Positions 61,683 through 64,000 of a stretch of 64,000 nt of DNA are shown here, one piece after another (the first letter of the stretch is position 1; every line of letters starts with the position of its first letter). Under the pieces are notes generated by a model. It saw only the letters and a list, made by a program, of their open reading frames with translations. It did not search any database and was not told the origin of the DNA. The stretch lies in contig PLHF01000049.1 of assembly GCA_003138855.1 (NCBI GenBank), forward strand, positions 1 to 64,000. The letters run 5' to 3'. This stretch comes from Acidimicrobiaceae bacterium. Its GTDB lineage: Bacteria; Actinomycetota; Acidimicrobiia; Acidimicrobiales; RAAP-2. A program made the translations under genes and the position numbers.

Positions 61683-64000
61683 TGAGCGAAACTGATGCCA
61701 TGAAGAGTCCCGAGCCGGCCCGCCCGGCCGACCCGGAGACCTCGGCCGCCCCTGCCACGCCACGCGATTCCAACTTCGGAGGCGTCCGGTTCCGGCTCCG
61801 GCGGACGATGGGCAAACGGCTCACGCGGCCCGTGCTGTCGATGGCCGGGGTGGTCCTGGTGGTCGCAGCCTCGATCGGACTCGTCACCGGCGGTGGCGCG
61901 GTCGAGGCCGGCGCAGCGCAGGCGATGAGCACTCCGGGTGGTGCGGGGGAAGTGCCGCTGACCGGCTCGGCGGTCGGCCTTCCCGCCGGTGCGCAGGTCA
62001 CCGGGGCCACGAGCTCCACCGCCACGGTGACCGCAGACGTCTCCCTCAAGCCACGCGACCCGGCGGCCCTCGAGGCGTTCGTCCACGCGGTGTCCACCCC
62101 CGGATCTCCGCAGTACGGCCACTATCTGGCCCGCGGGCAGTTCGGACCCGAGTTCGGCCCGACCCCGGCCACCGTCGCCACCACCCGTGCCTGGCTGGCC
62201 TCGTCCGGCCTCAGGGTGGGTGCCAACTCGTCGGACGGACTGCTGATACCGGTATCAGGGACCGCTGCGCAGATCGAATCCGCCTTCGGTGTCCCGCTGG
62301 AGAACGCCAGACTCGCCGGCGGCCGGATGGCCCGGGCAGAAACCGCCGAGCCCCGGGTGCCGGCAGCGTTGGCCGACAGCGTCGCAGGAGTCCTCGGCCT
62401 CTCCACGGTGGCCGAGCCCCATCCCCAGCTTGTACCCGGCCAAGCATTGGCTGGAGGCGGGTCTGCGTCCGGCTCCACGTCTGGTGGCACCTCTCCTGCC
62501 GGCTCCACGTCCGCGGGCAGTGCCGGGTCACGCCCGGCTGCGGTCGCCCATGCCGGGCCGGCGGCGTGCCCTGACGCCAGTGCCGCCGCCTCGGATGCCC
62601 GTGGCTGGACCGCCGATCAGCTGGCCTCGGCCTACGGGTTCAGCACGCTCTACGGCCAGGGCCGTGTCGGTGCGGGCCAGACCGTAGGCATCTACGAGCT
62701 GGAGCCGTTCACGCCGAGCGACATCCAGGCCTTCGAGGCCTGCTACGGGGTCACGGTGCCGGTGTCCACGGTGCCGGTGGACGGCGGGGCCGGTTCCGTC
62801 CCCCAGTCGGGCGAGGCCGCCCTCGACATCGAAATGGTGGCCGGGCTGGCGCCCTCCTCGTCGATCATCGTCTACGAGGGTCCGAACGGCAACGGCAGCG
62901 GACCGGGCAGTGGTCCGTACGACACTTATGCGCAGATGGTCGACGACGACACGGCGAAGGTGCTCACCACCAGTTGGGGGGAGTGCGAGGGGGCCAGTGG
63001 CATCAGCCACGCCGAACAGCAGTTTGAGACCACGTTGTTCACCCAGGCGGCGACCCAGGACCAGACGGTCTTCGCCGCGTCCGGCGACTCCGGTTCCACC
63101 GACTGCTACGACCCGTCGGCCGGGGTTACCGATCAGACGCTCTCGGTCGACGACCCTGCCGACCAGCCCGATGTGACCGGGGTCGGGGGGACGTCGCTCA
63201 CCAGCATCTCGACGCCGTCGCCCACCGAGTCGGTCTGGAATGACGGGCCGGGCGGAGGCGCCGGCGGTGGCGGGTACTCAAAAGACTTCACCGCGCCGAC
63301 CTGGCAGGCTGGAGCCCCAGTCCGCGAGGTTCCCGACGTCTCGGCCTCGGCCGACCCCGACCACGGCGCCATGATCTATGTCGGGGGCCAATGGAGACCC
63401 TTTGGGGGGACGAGCACGGCGGCACCGTTGTGGGCGGCGCTCACCACCGTGATCAAACAGGGTTGTGCGACACCGGCCGGATTCCTCAACCAGACGCTCT
63501 ACACAGCAGGCGCCGGTGGCTCTGCGCCGTTCAACGACATCACCACCGGCAACAACGACCTGTTCGCATCAACTCCGCTCGACTATCCGGCGACCTCCGG
63601 TTACGACCTGGCCTCGGGATGGGGGTCGCCCAAAGGCGGTGCCCTGCTCGGCACCCTGACCGGCTCACCCGCCGGCTGCCCGGCGGTCACCGGGCTCAGT
63701 GCCAACTCGGGCCCGGCCACCGGTGGCCGCACCGTGGTGATCACCGGCAACGGGTTCGGGTCGTCCACCCCCGCGGTCCACTTCGGAGGGGCGACAGCCG
63801 CCGTCCTCTCCTCGACTCCTAACTCGGTGACCGTGCGCACCCCGGACGTGACCTACGGACAGCAGGCCGGCGTGACCGTCACCGTCTCCGCCGGTCCCGC
63901 CGCCGGAACCAGCGCCACCGTTCCGGCCGGCGAGTACACCTTTGTCTCGCCGCAGATCACCGGCATCGTGCCGGGCAAGGGACCCACCTCCGGCGGGGGG
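61682..64000 (+). CDS. Sedolisin (S53) pro-protease with TIG/IPT modules, partial at the window end
   Basis: 773 codons without a stop from ATG 61682 to the window edge. A signal anchor lies at about 50-70 (SMAGVVLVVAASIGLVTGGG) after a polar N-terminus of ~48 residues. The pro-kumamolisin activation domain follows (about 100-240: ALEAFVHAVSTPGSPQYGHY), then a Ser/Gly/Thr linker. The peptidase domain has all S53 residues: Glu378 and Asp382 in GEAALDIEMVAG, oxyanion Asp469 in AASGDSGSTDC and nucleophile Ser578 in FGGTSTAAPLWAAL. From about 665 an immunoglobulin-like TIG/IPT module starts (VTGLSANSGPATGGRTVVIT) and a second begins at the edge. It should digest protein outside the cell at low pH. 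Confidence 0.92.
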   Translation, partial: MSETDAMKSPEPARPADPETSAAPATPRDSNFGGVRFRLRRTMGKRLTRPVLSMAGVVLVVAASIGLVTGGGAVEAGAAQAMSTPGGAGEVPLTGSAVGLPAGAQVTGATSSTATVTADVSLKPRDPAALEAFVHAVSTPGSPQYGHYLARGQFGPEFGPTPATVATTRAWLASSGLRVGANSSDGLLIPVSGTAAQIESAFGVPLENARLAGGRMARAETAEPRVPAALADSVAGVLGLSTVAEPHPQLVPGQALAGGGSASGSTSGGTSPAGSTSAGSAGSRPAAVAHAGPAACPDASAAASDARGWTADQLASAYGFSTLYGQGRVGAGQTVGIYELEPFTPSDIQAFEACYGVTVPVSTVPVDGGAGSVPQSGEAALDIEMVAGLAPSSSIIVYEGPNGNGSGPGSGPYDTYAQMVDDDTAKVLTTSWGECEGASGISHAEQQFETTLFTQAATQDQTVFAASGDSGSTDCYDPSAGVTDQTLSVDDPADQPDVTGVGGTSLTSISTPSPTESVWNDGPGGGAGGGGYSKDFTAPTWQAGAPVREVPDVSASADPDHGAMIYVGGQWRPFGGTSTAAPLWAALTTVIKQGCATPAGFLNQTLYTAGAGGSAPFNDITTGNNDLFASTPLDYPATSGYDLASGWGSPKGGALLGTLTGSPAGCPAVTGLSANSGPATGGRTVVITGNGFGSSTPAVHFGGATAAVLSSTPNSVTVRTPDVTYGQQAGVTVTVSAGPAAGTSATVPAGEYTFVSPQITGIVPGKGPTSGGG

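Noticed and set aside
1-64000. CRISPR arrays, rRNA and tRNA genes
   Set aside because: No regularly spaced repeats and no recognisable RNA gene structure were found on either strand by reading.

Overview
The window is GC-rich (roughly two-thirds G+C by eye), densely coded bacterial DNA from an actinobacterium. Three things support this: a mycothiol ligase (mshC) with a mycothiol-dependent isomerase relative, an F420-dependent NADP reductase, and a gene order (thrS, HIT, PI-phosphate synthase, PatA-like acyltransferase, PimA-like glycosyltransferase, pdxS, pdxT, yebC, ruvCAB, yajC-secD-secF, rel, hisS, aspS, rarA) that follows the Rv2614c-to-Rv2559c stretch of Mycobacterium tuberculosis as I remember it. 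The retained queA-tgt pair, which mycobacteria lack, and a secreted sedolisin-type acid protease suggest a deep non-mycobacterial branch. An Acidimicrobiia-like organism is my best guess, not proven. I see no rRNA, tRNA or CRISPR array.

Layout. 1-3.4 kb: a membrane GT2 glycosyltransferase followed by a glycosidase-like lipoprotein. 3.4-14.5 kb: a worn accessory region with a frameshifted IS256-type transposase, a hicBA toxin-antitoxin pair between imperfect direct repeats, a broken tyrosine integrase, an MFS exporter, small secreted proteins and several decayed or truncated genes. 14.5-18 kb: sparse coding with small hypothetical proteins, a CBS-pair protein and two copies of a conserved hairpin element. 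18.2-24.2 kb: a complete Dpp/Opp-type peptide ABC importer operon. 24.3-31.7 kb: a catabolic-looking block (TetR, nitronate monooxygenase family, aldehyde dehydrogenase, acyl-CoA-dehydrogenase-fold flavoprotein, SDR, SnoaL-like, ketosteroid-isomerase-like, InhA-type enoyl reductase). 31.7-33.6 kb: npdG and mshC.

33.6-61.7 kb is the conserved housekeeping backbone: threonyl-tRNA synthetase; the phosphatidylinositol/PI-mannoside genes with a PAS-PAS-PAS-GGDEF diguanylate cyclase inserted between the acyltransferase and the mannosyltransferase; a membrane M48 protease with an Arg/Gly/Gln-rich head; a divergent MarR-YceI pair with two similar candidate operators; PLP synthase (pdxST); yebC; the Holliday-junction genes ruvCAB; queuosine genes queA-tgt; the SecDF-YajC accessory complex; bifunctional Rel; hisS; aspS; and rarA. 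Many of these genes overlap by 1-8 bases. The window ends inside a sedolisin (S53) pro-protease carrying TIG/IPT-type modules.

Themes. The mycothiol and F420 genes, the InhA-type reductase and the PIM-type pathway describe an actinobacterial redox and envelope physiology. The peptide importer and the secreted acid protease could cooperate in using external protein. Several housekeeping proteins (YajC, SecF, Rel, RarA, the PI synthase and the M48 protease) carry long low-complexity extensions that seem to be a trait of this lineage. The observations I consider most likely to be new are the twin hairpin elements near 16.5 and 17.4 kb, the direct repeats around hicBA, the diguanylate cyclase inside the PIM cluster, and the opposite-charge tails on YajC and SecF.
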